NCBI GenBank assembly: GCA_002238855.1
Contig: MPND01000017.1
Location: forward strand, 1-64,000
Reading direction: 5' to 3'
DNA: 64,000 bases
DNA from: SAR202 cluster bacterium bin90
GTDB lineage: Bacteria > Chloroflexota > Dehalococcoidia > Lucifugimonadales > JADFKI01
Numbering within the stretch: position 1 is the stretch's first letter; every line of letters starts with the position of its first letter. Position numbers and translations under genes: made by a program. Shown here piece after piece: positions 24,224 through 31,318 of this stretch. The notes under the pieces are model-generated. The model saw only the letters and a list, made by a program, of their open reading frames with translations, did no database searches and was not told where the DNA came from.

Positions 24224-24425
24224 TTATTGTCCCTCCGCCCGCTCTTACCTAAACTTATTACATTTTACACATAATAAGGCTACATACAAAGGCTATCTAC
24301 TTTCGGACTTCTGCATCAGGTGATTTCTGTCATATCTTGCGTGAGAATAGGCTGTCACATACTGTTACTAAATGGACAGTGTATGCTGGATTTGTTAAAC
24401 TGAAAGCTACCACGAGTACGGTATT

Positions 24426-24502
24426 GGGCGGTTAGCTCAGTTGGCAAGAGCGCTACGTTGACATCGTAGAGGTCATAAGTTCAAGTCTTATACCGCCCAC
24501 CA
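24426..24502 (+). tRNA. tRNA-Val (anticodon GAC)
   Basis: The acceptor stem GGGCGGT pairs with ACCGCCC. The D arm GCTC...GAGC, the anticodon stem CTACG/CGTAG with loop TTGACAT (anticodon GAC at 24460-24462) and the T arm ATAAG-TTCAAGT-CTTAT all fold. The discriminator A and a genome-encoded CCA end at 24502. Confidence 0.95.
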
Positions 24503-24607
24503 TTTCCACCTGAGATTTCATCCGAGATTCCGCACGAATTACAGCCTTGAACCATAAGCGAGCCGCTGGCATCCAATTGGATGAACGGCGATACAAGAGG
24601 AGGCACG

Positions 24608-25033
24608 ATGCGAGAACAGCCTAGTGATAAGTCGATGAACCGAATGCGCAACTTCGTGGAGAAGTATTGCCAGAAGTCGGGCACTTTCACGCATCCGGGA
24701 GAGGGCGTGACGGAGGCGGTGGTCCTAGGACTTGCGGAGAATGTGGACACTATCGGCAGGCCTCTGTGTCCTTGCCGCTTCTATCCGGACAAGGAAGAAG
24801 AGAAGAAGTATCGCACCTGGATGTGCGCGTGCGACGACATGCAGATTTACAAGTATTGTCACTGCCTGCTGTTCGTTACCGAGGATGGGCTGCCGATCAC
24901 GGAGTACCTACCTGAAGGGCACGAGGGGCGAGAGATGTACGGCGAGGTCAAGGACCCGACGCCGGACAAGGGACGGCCGCTGCGCCACAAGGCGGAGGAA
25001 CGCGAGATCGAGCGCAGGGAGCGACCGAGTTAG
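24608..25033 (+). CDS. Ferredoxin-thioredoxin reductase catalytic subunit
   Basis: This subunit passes electrons from ferredoxin through a [4Fe-4S] cluster to a disulfide that reduces thioredoxin. The 141-residue product has Cys54 and Cys56 (CPCRF), Cys73 and Cys75 (MCACDD) and Cys84-His85-Cys86. This spacing equals that of plant and cyanobacterial FTR-beta, where the equivalents of 54, 73, 75 and 84 hold the cluster and 56/86 form the active disulfide. Cys21 lies in KYCQKSG. AGAGGAGG precedes the ATG. The thioredoxin gene starts 68 bases downstream, so the pair is probably a reductase with its substrate. The variable FTR-alpha chain of plants is absent here. Confidence 0.93.
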   Translation: MREQPSDKSMNRMRNFVEKYCQKSGTFTHPGEGVTEAVVLGLAENVDTIGRPLCPCRFYPDKEEEKKYRTWMCACDDMQIYKYCHCLLFVTEDGLPITEYLPEGHEGREMYGEVKDPTPDKGRPLRHKAEEREIERRERPS

Positions 25034-25101
25034 TCGGTCAGTATTTCAGTTAGTCAGTGGTTCAGTTTAAGAAAGAGACAGATTTGGAGGAACAGGTTTA
25101 G

Positions 25102-25428
25102 ATGTCGAAGCCATTCGCGGTTACAGATGGTAGTTTTGATCAGGATGTGTTGAACTCGGATGTCCCGGTTGTCGTGGACTTCTGGGCGGAATGGTGCGGG
25201 CCGTGCAAGGCGATCGCACCAGTGGTTGACGAGCTGGCGGCGGAGTATGAAGGCAAGGTGAAGTTTGCCAAGCTGGATGTGGACACCAACCCGAAGACGG
25301 CAATCAACTATGGCATTCGCGGAATACCGGCGCTGCTGATATTCGATGACGGCAAGGTCGCGGGGCAGATTGTGGGCGCGCTGCCGAAGCAGAGCATCCA
25401 GAAGAGCATCGAGCAGGCGATAAGCTAA
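25102..25428 (+). CDS. trxA: Thioredoxin
   Basis: The 108-residue product is a standard thioredoxin with WCGPC at residues 31-35, Asp26 in VVVDFWAEW and the cis-proline loop RGIPALLIF. It reduces disulfides in cytoplasmic proteins. GGAGGAACAGGTTT lies ahead of the ATG. Its place directly after the ferredoxin-thioredoxin reductase gene suggests it is fed by ferredoxin rather than by an NADPH-dependent reductase. An intrinsic terminator follows 20 bases after the stop. Confidence 0.97.
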   Translation: MSKPFAVTDGSFDQDVLNSDVPVVVDFWAEWCGPCKAIAPVVDELAAEYEGKVKFAKLDVDTNPKTAINYGIRGIPALLIFDDGKVAGQIVGALPKQSIQKSIEQAIS

Positions 25429-25448
25429 GTTACAGCACGATAAGACTG

Positions 25449-25485
25449 ACGCCGCCCGCGGTTCAGGCTGCCGGGCGGCGTTTTT
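25449..25485 (+). terminator. Intrinsic terminator after thioredoxin
   Basis: ACGCCGCCCG and CGGGCGGCGT form a perfect 10-base stem around a 13-base loop, running into five T residues (25481-25485). Confidence 0.92.
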
Positions 25486-25535
25486 CGTAGCCTAATGGGG
25501 CGATAGGAAGCCTAGTTCCAGGGATGAGCACATTA

Positions 25536-25601
25536 CTCACTTCACCCTCATTCCCTGCCTACGCAGGGGCAGGCTCTAATCTTTGATCATCAAGGGGGGC
25601 G
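25536..25601. repeat. Palindromic intergenic repeat
   Basis: CCCTGCCTACGCAGGGGCAG followed by GGCTCTAATCTTTGATCATC: related to the first hairpin of the repeat at 17141-17222, with a degenerate second part. Confidence 0.65.
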
Positions 25602-25634
25602 ACCAACAGCAGTTGCGCCGATTCTTGCTAGTTT

Positions 25635-25746
25635 AGGGCTGGGCATAATTGCCGTTCATCTTATCCCCACCCCCACAGGGGGCAGATCAGAGCCTGTCAT
25701 GAGCTTGCCGAAGGGAAGAGGGATATAATGAATTATGCCCAGCACC
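25635..25746. mobile_element. MITE-like element, copy C (flanks hicAB)
   Basis: AGGGCTGGGCATAATT at the left and AATTATGCCCAGC at the right are inverted termini of a 112-base element with an internal CCCCACCCCCACAGGGGG hairpin and a CCTGTCATGAGCTTGCCGAA segment. It ends seven bases from the hicB stop codon. Copy D, in the same orientation, lies on the other side of hicAB. Confidence 0.8.
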
Positions 25747-25752
25747 AATAAA

Positions 25753-26088
25753 CTATGGTCGCAGTGTAAGGCGTTCGGTGATTAACCGATTCATGCTGAC
25801 ACCTGCCTCGGCGGCGTCCATTGCCAAGGCGCGGTGGGTCTCCGGAGGAATGCGCAGAGTAATCGTTCCACTGTAGTGGCGTATGGACAAGGGTTCCGGG
25901 ACTGGGATGCCCTCTTCCCGATTGAGTTGTACGGCGTGGGCCACCACATTTCGAATCCCTGCCAGAGCCTTTTCCGGCGTATCGTCCAAGTGACTGAGTA
26001 GGCCGAACTCGGCGCACAGCGCGACGTATTCATCGTCCTCATCTGACCAAAATACTCGGTAAGTGTAGCGATCAATTAATTCAGCCAT
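25753..26088 (-). CDS. hicB: HicB-family antitoxin with C-terminal DNA-binding domain
   Basis: The 111-residue product has a partial RNase-H-like HicB fold (YRVFWSDEDDEYVALCAEF then DDTPEKALAGIRNVV) and a C-terminal ribbon-helix-helix segment (ITLRIPPETHRALAMDAAEA). It would bind HicA and repress the operon. It overlaps the 3' end of hicA by eight bases. The order hicA-hicB on the minus strand is the usual one. Confidence 0.9.
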   Translation of the reverse strand: MAELIDRYTYRVFWSDEDDEYVALCAEFGLLSHLDDTPEKALAGIRNVVAHAVQLNREEGIPVPEPLSIRHYSGTITLRIPPETHRALAMDAAEAGVSMNRLITERLTLRP

Positions 26089-26320
26089 GCATTTCCTCCA
26101 GTTTGTCGATTGCCTTGAGCGCCTGACGGACCTGATAAGGTTTGGCCGTGCCCCGGACGGGCTGGATATTCACCAACGGCCTTCCCTGCCAGGGCATCCT
26201 ATAAAAGAGGTGGCTGCCTCTCTGCCTCGGCTCCCCGAAGTAGTGGTTACAGACTCTTCTGAGATCATCGAACCGTACGTTCCGAGGGTTTCGGCGCATA
26301 TTGGTGATGGTTCTGTCCAT
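26081..26320 (-). CDS. hicA: HicA-family mRNA interferase toxin
   Basis: The 79-residue product has the double-stranded-RNA-binding-like HicA fold: FDDLRRVCNHYFGEPRQRGS followed by HLFYRMPW, with the catalytic histidine at His37. The Val-Asn-Ile-Gln strand and KPYQVRQALKAIDKLEE C-terminal helix are typical. HicA cleaves mRNA; HicB blocks it. The locus is bracketed by MITE copies C and D. Confidence 0.88.
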   Translation of the reverse strand: MDRTITNMRRNPRNVRFDDLRRVCNHYFGEPRQRGSHLFYRMPWQGRPLVNIQPVRGTAKPYQVRQALKAIDKLEEMHG

Positions 26321-26372
26321 ACATCCATGATGGCGTTAATGACATCATTTGTCAAAGATGACACTGGCAGGT

Positions 26373-26485
26373 AGAGTTGGGTGTAATTCCGTCGATCTTA
26401 TCCCTGCCCTCTCTAGGAGCAGGGCAGAGCCTGTGCTGAACTAGCCGAAGAGAAGGGGGGATGTCTCGAATTATGCCCAGCCCCA
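26373..26485. mobile_element. MITE-like element, copy D (flanks hicAB)
   Basis: The left terminus AGAGTTGGGTGTAATT is slightly diverged; the right terminus GAATTATGCCCAGCCCC matches copies A-C. The interior (CTTATCCCTGCC, CAGAGCCTGT, GCCGAAG) is colinear with copy C, so the two are direct repeats about 630 bases apart around hicAB. Confidence 0.75.
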
Positions 26486-26501
26486 GCTAGGTTCAAAAAG
26501 G

Positions 26502-26530
26502 TTGACCTGTGGGCGTATTCAGGCTAACAT
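26502..26530 (+). promoter_or_regulatory. Promoter for tRNA-Asp
   Basis: TTGACC (26502-26507), a 17-base spacer, then TAACAT (26525-26530). The tRNA begins about 86 bases downstream. Confidence 0.55.
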
Positions 26531-26616
26531 CAATAGACAGCCGTTCAACAGTATCGTGCTTTCGAAATCGTGCTTTCAGGGGCACAAGGCTGTTGTCCGG
26601 TTTTCGTTTTCAATGC

Positions 26617-26693
26617 GGCCCCGTGGTGTAGCGGTTTAACATACTGGCCTGTCAAGCCAGAGATCGCCGGTTCAAATCCGGTCGGGGTCGCCA
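26617..26693 (+). tRNA. tRNA-Asp (anticodon GTC)
   Basis: The acceptor stem GGCCCCG pairs with CGGGGTC (one G-T pair). The anticodon stem CTGGC/GCCAG encloses loop CTGTCAA with anticodon GTC at 26651-26653. The T arm is GCCGG-TTCAAAT-CCGGT. The discriminator G is followed by an encoded CCA. Confidence 0.95.
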
Positions 26694-26844
26694 CCTCTTC
26701 CCTACTCTATCGCGTAATCAGTGCATTATGGCGTCTCTGACGGGACGGTATGCCGAGGATGCGGTGGCTCCGGGATTTATCCCGAATTTGTCCAGATTTG
26801 ACCGCAGAGATACCAGAAGTGAAATCACAATCAGGAAGTGTGCC

Positions 26845-27642
26845 GTGCTAGACGAACAGCTTCAGGTCAATCGAACGAACTGGAACGAGCGGACGCCTGT
26901 TCATGCGGCGTCCGAGTCTTACGATGTGGAGGGGTTCAAGGCGGGGCGGAATACGCTTCATGATGTGGAGCTGCGGGAGGTGGGCGATGTGTCGGGAAAG
27001 ACGCTGCTGCACCTGCAGTGCCATTTCGGGCTGGACACGATGTCGTGGGCACGGCTGGGTGCGAAGGCGACGGGCGTGGATTTTGCGGATGCGGCGATTG
27101 AGCTTGCGCGGTCGCTGAACAGTGAGCTGGACCTTGGCGTTCGGTTTATATGCTCCAATGTTTATGACCTGCCGGATGTGCTGGATGAGCAGTTCGACAT
27201 CGTGTTCACATCGATCGGGGTGCTGTGCTGGCTTCCGGACCTGGACGGGTGGGCGGCGGTGGTGGCGAATCACCTCAAGCCCGGCGGCATGTTCTACATT
27301 GTCGATGGGCATCCGGTGCTGAGTGTGTTCGAGGAGACGGATGCGGGGGAAGTTCGCCCGATGTATCCGTACTTCCACCACGAGTTCCTGTGGGAGGGCG
27401 GCGAACCGAGCTACGCCGGTTCCGAGATCATTGAGAGTCCCGTGTACGAGTGGAACCACAGTCTTGGCGAGATAGTTACTGCACTGATCGGCTCAGGGTT
27501 GCGAATAGAGTACCTGCACGAGTTCCCGTTCAGCAGCTACCGCGCGCTTCCTTCGATGCAGAAGGGCGATGACGGGTTGTGGCGGTTTCCGGAGGGTAAT
27601 GACTCTTTCCCGCAGTTGTTCTCGATAAGGGCGACGAAGTGA
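26845..27642 (+). CDS. Class I SAM-dependent methyltransferase
   Basis: The GTG at 26845 has AGGAAG upstream and gives 265 residues starting LDEQLQVNRTNWNERTPVHA, the usual opening of this family; a longer in-frame start at 26728 would add an unconserved leader beginning 35 bases after the tRNA. Motif I is LLHLQCHFGLDTMSWAR (a glycine-poor SAM loop), followed by ATGVDFADAAIELAR, the acidic residue that binds the ribose. YDLPDVLDEQFDIVFTSIGV and HLKPGGMFYIVDGHP are motifs II-IV. The substrate is unknown. It is followed 70 bases later by a GNAT gene. Confidence 0.88.
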   Translation: MLDEQLQVNRTNWNERTPVHAASESYDVEGFKAGRNTLHDVELREVGDVSGKTLLHLQCHFGLDTMSWARLGAKATGVDFADAAIELARSLNSELDLGVRFICSNVYDLPDVLDEQFDIVFTSIGVLCWLPDLDGWAAVVANHLKPGGMFYIVDGHPVLSVFEETDAGEVRPMYPYFHHEFLWEGGEPSYAGSEIIESPVYEWNHSLGEIVTALIGSGLRIEYLHEFPFSSYRALPSMQKGDDGLWRFPEGNDSFPQLFSIRATK

Positions 27643-27712
27643 CGATGCTGTAACTGGGCTAACAGGATAGACAGCCCTTCGGCAAGCTCAGGACAGGGAA
27701 AGGGAGGACAGG

Positions 27713-28492
27713 TTGTCCGTAACCAGAGAGTACGCTGCTAAGGCGGTCGCGGCTGCGCTGTCGGCGGAGGCGTGCTGCGAGCCAGCGGATTTTCGCTCGG
27801 GGGGTGTGCGTGTCTTTGAGTTGACGACTGAGCGTGCCGGGAATCCACTGGCGAGGCGATTTTCGGTGCTCGAGCATAGCCTGTCTGTGGTCAGTATGGG
27901 ATCAGGCGTTGTAGTGGGTGCAACTTCGGGATTGATTGGCTGGGTGGCGGAACTGTTCGGTAATGTGGGGGATGCTGACGAGGCGTTCAGCCTGGGTGTG
28001 CTCAACGAGGCTTCGAGGAGGATGGAAGGGCGTTCGCTGCGGCTAAACGGGCCTTATGCGTACAATGTTACTTCTGAAGAGGACTGGGTGAATCGGAGGG
28101 CGCCGAGCGGGTATGCGGTCGAGGTCGGAGGTGGAGAGTTGCTGGCGGGGCTGGAGCATGCGGACTGGCCGAACGCGGTAGCGCCGAGGCGGATGGCACA
28201 GGGCCGGCGCGAGGCGGTCGTGGCGGTAGCGGTGCGCGGTGGCGCCGTTGTGGGAGTGGCTACCGCAACTACGGATTCGGATACGCTGTGGCAGATTGGG
28301 ATTGATGTGCATTCAGAGCATCGGGGGCTGGGTTTAGGCGCTGCGTTGACCTCGCAGGTGGCGCGGGGCGTGCTGGACGAGGGGCGCGTGCCATATTATG
28401 GATCGAGCATCAACAATATCGTGTCGCGGCGCACGGCACAGGCGGTGGGGTTCTATCCCTCCTGGGTTTCGGTGTTTACGACGGCTGGGTAG
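27713..28492 (+). CDS. GNAT-family N-acetyltransferase
   Basis: The TTG start follows GGGAGG. In the 259-residue product, the C-terminal half holds the acetyl-CoA-binding core: IGIDVHSEHRGLGLGAALTS, where R-x-x-G-x-G/A is the pyrophosphate loop, then YYGSSINNIVSRRTAQAVGF, the asparagine/alpha-4 region. The N-terminal half looks like a degenerate second GNAT domain, as in several two-domain members. The substrate is unknown. Confidence 0.8.
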   Translation: MSVTREYAAKAVAAALSAEACCEPADFRSGGVRVFELTTERAGNPLARRFSVLEHSLSVVSMGSGVVVGATSGLIGWVAELFGNVGDADEAFSLGVLNEASRRMEGRSLRLNGPYAYNVTSEEDWVNRRAPSGYAVEVGGGELLAGLEHADWPNAVAPRRMAQGRREAVVAVAVRGGAVVGVATATTDSDTLWQIGIDVHSEHRGLGLGAALTSQVARGVLDEGRVPYYGSSINNIVSRRTAQAVGFYPSWVSVFTTAG

Positions 28493-28537
28493 CTGGGGGA
28501 GAGTCGTAGTCATGAAAGGCGCAGTATGTGAGGTGGT

Positions 28538-28960
28538 GTGATGAGGGGATTGTGGATAGCGGTTGTGATGACAGTGGCGATGGTGTTGATAGCCGCGTGC
28601 GTGCCGTTGCCTGCGGATGTGCCGTGTGCTGAGGGGAGCGAGCGGTATGACGAGTACCGGCTGTTCTTCGGGCGGAATATCGGCAATGCGGAGGGTGTGA
28701 GCGACGAGGACTGGCGCGGGTTCCTGGCGGATACTGTTACGCCGCGCTTCCCGGACGGGCTGTCGGTGTTCGATGCGGCGGGGCAGTGGCGGGACTCGCA
28801 GGGGAGCGTCGTGCGGGAGCGGTCGAAGATGGTGCTGATTCTGGCTGAGCCGGACTCGGATGCGTTAACGCGGCTGGATGAGATTGCGGATGAGTACAAG
28901 CGGCGGTTCAGCCAGGAGTCTGTGCTGCGGGTGGTGGATTCGGCTTGCGTGGCGTTTTAG
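28538..28960 (+). CDS. DUF3574 lipoprotein
   Basis: The 140-residue product has a lipoprotein signal: a hydrophobic stretch WIAVVMTVAMVLIAAC with the lipobox cysteine at position 21, so it is likely anchored outside the cytoplasmic membrane. The mature part, YDEYRLFFGRNIGN then EDWRGFLADTVTPRFPDGLS and SKMVLILAEP, matches DUF3574 closely. Function is unknown; the fold resembles ferredoxin-like small domains. Its last 40 bases are duplicated at 29682-29723. Confidence 0.85.
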   Translation: MMRGLWIAVVMTVAMVLIAACVPLPADVPCAEGSERYDEYRLFFGRNIGNAEGVSDEDWRGFLADTVTPRFPDGLSVFDAAGQWRDSQGSVVRERSKMVLILAEPDSDALTRLDEIADEYKRRFSQESVLRVVDSACVAF

Positions 28961-28979
28961 GTGAGCTGTGCGCTCCAAA

Positions 28980-29285
28980 TTAAACGGGCTGGTAGCGCTC
29001 TACCGATATTTCGTCTGCGCGTGCTCGCATCATGGAGGCGTCGTGCCATGCCTGCATTCGCAGCAGTGTTTCCATGCTGATTCCGAATGCCTTCTCCATT
29101 CTCAATGCCATCTCCGGAGACAATGCCGCTTTGCAATGCAGCAGGTCGGAGAGCGTAGCGCGCCGGACTCCGAGAATCTCCGCAGCCTTGGATACCGTCA
29201 GGCCCAATTCTTCGATAATTTCCTCGCGGATAAATTCTCCCGGGTGAGACGGGGTCATGTTAACTTTGATGCCGTTGGCAGCCAT
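28980..29285 (-). CDS. higA: HigA-family antitoxin (XRE HTH)
   Basis: The chosen ATG at 29285 gives a 101-residue product: PSHPGEFIREEIIEELGLTV, then KAAEILGVRRATLSDLLHCK and a helix-turn-helix ending RMEKAFGISMETLLRMQAWH. This is the VapI/HigA pattern. The start codon overlaps the higB stop by one base (TAATG). The order toxin then antitoxin is characteristic of higBA. It binds HigB and the operon promoter. Confidence 0.92.
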   Translation of the reverse strand: MAANGIKVNMTPSHPGEFIREEIIEELGLTVSKAAEILGVRRATLSDLLHCKAALSPEMALRMEKAFGISMETLLRMQAWHDASMMRARADEISVERYQPV

Positions 29286-29575
29286 TAGTGATAGTCCTCC
29301 AGGTCCAATCTTTCGATATAGCCATCCTGCTCCGCAAATGTGATGCGCCAGTTGCCAGATACGGAGACACTCCAATCGCCTTGTCTGTTCCCTGAGAGCT
29401 TGTGAACACGCCATCCGGGCGGTGCATCAGATTTGAAGCTGTCGATGTCTTCAGCCAAGACTAGCATTGTTAACACCCGGCGAACCCGGCGCGCAATTCC
29501 AGGGTCCAGAAAACGAGGATTGTCATCCTCTACCAGCATGCGCAATCCCCTGTGACGAATTGAGAGGATGATCAT
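29285..29575 (-). CDS. higB: HigB/RelE-family toxin
   Basis: The 96-residue product fits the HigB (RelE superfamily, ribosome-dependent mRNA interferase) pattern: RHRGLRMLVEDDNPRFLDPG, LTMLVLAEDID, then PPGWRVHKLSGNRQGDWSVS and NWRITFAEQDG. It is translationally coupled to higA. It lies inside one copy of a tandemly duplicated segment (see 29623-29723). Confidence 0.92.
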   Translation of the reverse strand: MIILSIRHRGLRMLVEDDNPRFLDPGIARRVRRVLTMLVLAEDIDSFKSDAPPGWRVHKLSGNRQGDWSVSVSGNWRITFAEQDGYIERLDLEDYH

Positions 29576-29622
29576 TATTGCAAGTGTACGGTGTTAGAGT
29601 ACATGTGGCAACTTTAGTGAAA

Positions 29623-29723
29623 GCTAGAGCCAGAAGTACAGGCCGACTTCATTGAGGTGGCGGCGGCGGGCGCGGTAGACGGTGCTGAGGGTGGCGGATT
29701 CGGCTTGCGTGGCGTTTTAGGTG
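29623..29723. repeat. Duplication scar: fragments of the ygjP-like and DUF3574 3' ends
   Basis: Bases 29623-29679 repeat the 3' end of the metallopeptidase gene (30495-30551; three mismatches in 57). Bases 29682-29723 repeat the 3' end of the DUF3574 gene (28922-28963; two mismatches in 42). The fragments are in the order expected at the joint of a tandem duplication that spanned the DUF3574-metallopeptidase junction. Confidence 0.85.
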
Positions 29724-30172
29724 CGCAACACACCCTGGGGCTCATCTGCGAAGGGGTTGTAGATTGTCAGGCGGTTAATCTGCTGGCCGTGCTGCATATC
29801 TTCGCTGTATAGGCGAGTGCATCCGGCTTCCAAAGCGGCGGCGACTATCAGGGAGTCGTAGAAGCTGAAGCCGTATCGCTCGCGCAAGTCAAGGGCGCTC
29901 AGGTAGAGTGCCGGTGATGGGTCAACTCGCCACAATGGGGCTAAGGTTCCTTCGATCAACTGCCGGATCTGTTCCCTCGTTATGTCGAATTTCCGTAGGA
30001 CAGCGTTTAATGTCTCTTGTACGACTTGAAAACTGATGCAGCCACTTTTGTCCGCTACTTTTTGATTCACTAACCGCACGGCAAGTTCGCGCTTACCCAA
30101 ATCCGTTGGGTCAAACATATAGACAAATACATTGCTGTCGATGAAGTCATCTGGGGAGTTATCGCCGTTCAT
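29717..30172 (-). CDS. vapC: VapC-type PIN-domain toxin
   Basis: The 151-residue product has PIN residues Asp12 (DDFIDSNVFVY), Glu in SFQVVQETLNAVL, and Asp in YGFSFYDSLIVAAALEAG followed by LYSEDMQHG. It is an RNase toxin by family. Its last residues (PQGVLRT) run into the duplicated DUF3574 fragment, so the exact C-terminus may have been created by the duplication. The start overlaps vapB by 14 bases. Confidence 0.9.
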   Translation of the reverse strand: MNGDNSPDDFIDSNVFVYMFDPTDLGKRELAVRLVNQKVADKSGCISFQVVQETLNAVLRKFDITREQIRQLIEGTLAPLWRVDPSPALYLSALDLRERYGFSFYDSLIVAAALEAGCTRLYSEDMQHGQQINRLTIYNPFADEPQGVLRT

Positions 30173-30422
30173 TCATTTCTTCCCGCGTGAGTTTGCGTCC
30201 ATCCTTGACTTTTATGCTTTGTTGGATTTCCCGGATGGTCTTCATAGACCGCTCAGCCTGTCTTTTGCTTTCCTCGGGATCAATCTGATTTGCAGGCCCA
30301 GCGTAGTCCTTTAGCCATGCTTGGAACGCTGCGGGCAGGGTTGTTCCCTCGTGCGCCGCGCGCTTATGCGCCGCCGCCAACAAGCCTTCCTCCACAGGAA
30401 AATTCACGCTCTTCATACCCAT
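30159..30422 (-). CDS. vapB: VapB-type antitoxin
   Basis: The 87-residue product begins MGMKSVNFPVEEGLLAAAHK then TTLPAAFQAWLKDYAG, a ribbon-helix-helix pattern, and ends with a charged helix (GRKLTREEMNERR). It is coupled to the downstream vapC. The operon occupies the second copy of the duplicated DUF3574-metallopeptidase interval. Confidence 0.85.
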   Translation of the reverse strand: MGMKSVNFPVEEGLLAAAHKRAAHEGTTLPAAFQAWLKDYAGPANQIDPEESKRQAERSMKTIREIQQSIKVKDGRKLTREEMNERR

Positions 30423-30495
30423 GACTGAGTCCTCCCGCTATCCCATTGTCTGGATATAAGTGTACACGAATTAGCACACTATGGGACTATTGTGG

Positions 30496-31233
30496 CTAGA
30501 GCCAGAAGTGCAGGCCGACTTCGTTGAGGCGGCGGCGGCGGGCGCGGTAGTCTGGGAGGGCGTGTTCGACTTGCTTCCAGAAGCGGGAGGAGTGGTCCAT
30601 TACGGCGAGGTGCGCGAGTTCGTGGACTACGACGTAGTCTATGAGGGCGGGTTCTGCCATGGTGATGCGCCAGTTGAGGCGGATGCTGCCGTCTGAGGAG
30701 CAACTTCCCCAGCGCCTGCGCTGGTTGCGTATGAGGACTTGTGCGGGCTTCTTGCTGCTGACTTTGGCTTGCCACTGGGCGACTATTTCTGGCAGGAGGC
30801 GGGATGCCTCACGGCGATACCAGCGTTCGATGGCGGCGCGGGACTTTTCTGTGCGCTCGTCCTCTGACAGGTCGGCGGGTGATGTGATGTGGAAGGCGTC
30901 GTTTTCGAGATTGACGGTGATGCCGCTGGCGGCGGTCGCGCAGGTTGCTATGGGGATTTCCCGGCCCAGGTAGAACAGCGTCTCGCCGTCGGTGAAGCGG
31001 CGCGGCTTGGGACGCAGGATGTCGTCGGTCGCCTTGCGGAGTATCCATGTGGCGCGCTTGTGTACGAGGTCGGCGATCTCTTTGAGCGTGGTGCGAGCGG
31101 GGGAGCGCACGATAACGCCCTGCTGTGGGTCGAGTGTTATTTCGAGGGTTTTCTTGCGGCGCTTGCTGCGAATTACCGTGTATTCGATGCGCTTGCCGTT
31201 GTGCTCGATGCTTGCTCTTCTGGTATCTCTCAT
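30496..31233 (-). CDS. YgjP-like M48-type metallopeptidase (DUF45)
   Basis: The ATG at 31233 starts a 245-residue product; longer in-frame starts read through a palindromic repeat. The zinc motif is VVHELAHLAVMDHSSRFW (HExxH plus a downstream acidic/His helix). NQRRRWGSCSSDGSIRLNWR is the YgjP/DUF45 hallmark. The N-terminal beta-rich part (IEYTVIRSKRRKKTLEI) is also typical. The protein is probably a cytoplasmic peptidase of unknown target. Its 3' end is duplicated at 29623-29679. Confidence 0.9.
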   Translation of the reverse strand: MRDTRRASIEHNGKRIEYTVIRSKRRKKTLEITLDPQQGVIVRSPARTTLKEIADLVHKRATWILRKATDDILRPKPRRFTDGETLFYLGREIPIATCATAASGITVNLENDAFHITSPADLSEDERTEKSRAAIERWYRREASRLLPEIVAQWQAKVSSKKPAQVLIRNQRRRWGSCSSDGSIRLNWRITMAEPALIDYVVVHELAHLAVMDHSSRFWKQVEHALPDYRARRRRLNEVGLHFWL

Positions 31234-31266
31234 GGGAATGAGAAGCCGGACAGTTTCAGGGACATT

Positions 31267-31309
31267 ATCACCCCCACCTTGCCCCTCCCCCATTGAGGGG
31301 GAGGAGACC
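31267..31309. repeat. Palindromic intergenic repeat
   Basis: CACCCCCACCTTGCCCCTCC then CCCATTGAGGGGGAGGAG: the CCTTCCCCC family between the RND exporter and the metallopeptidase gene. Confidence 0.75.
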
Positions 31310-31318
31310 ATATTGCCG

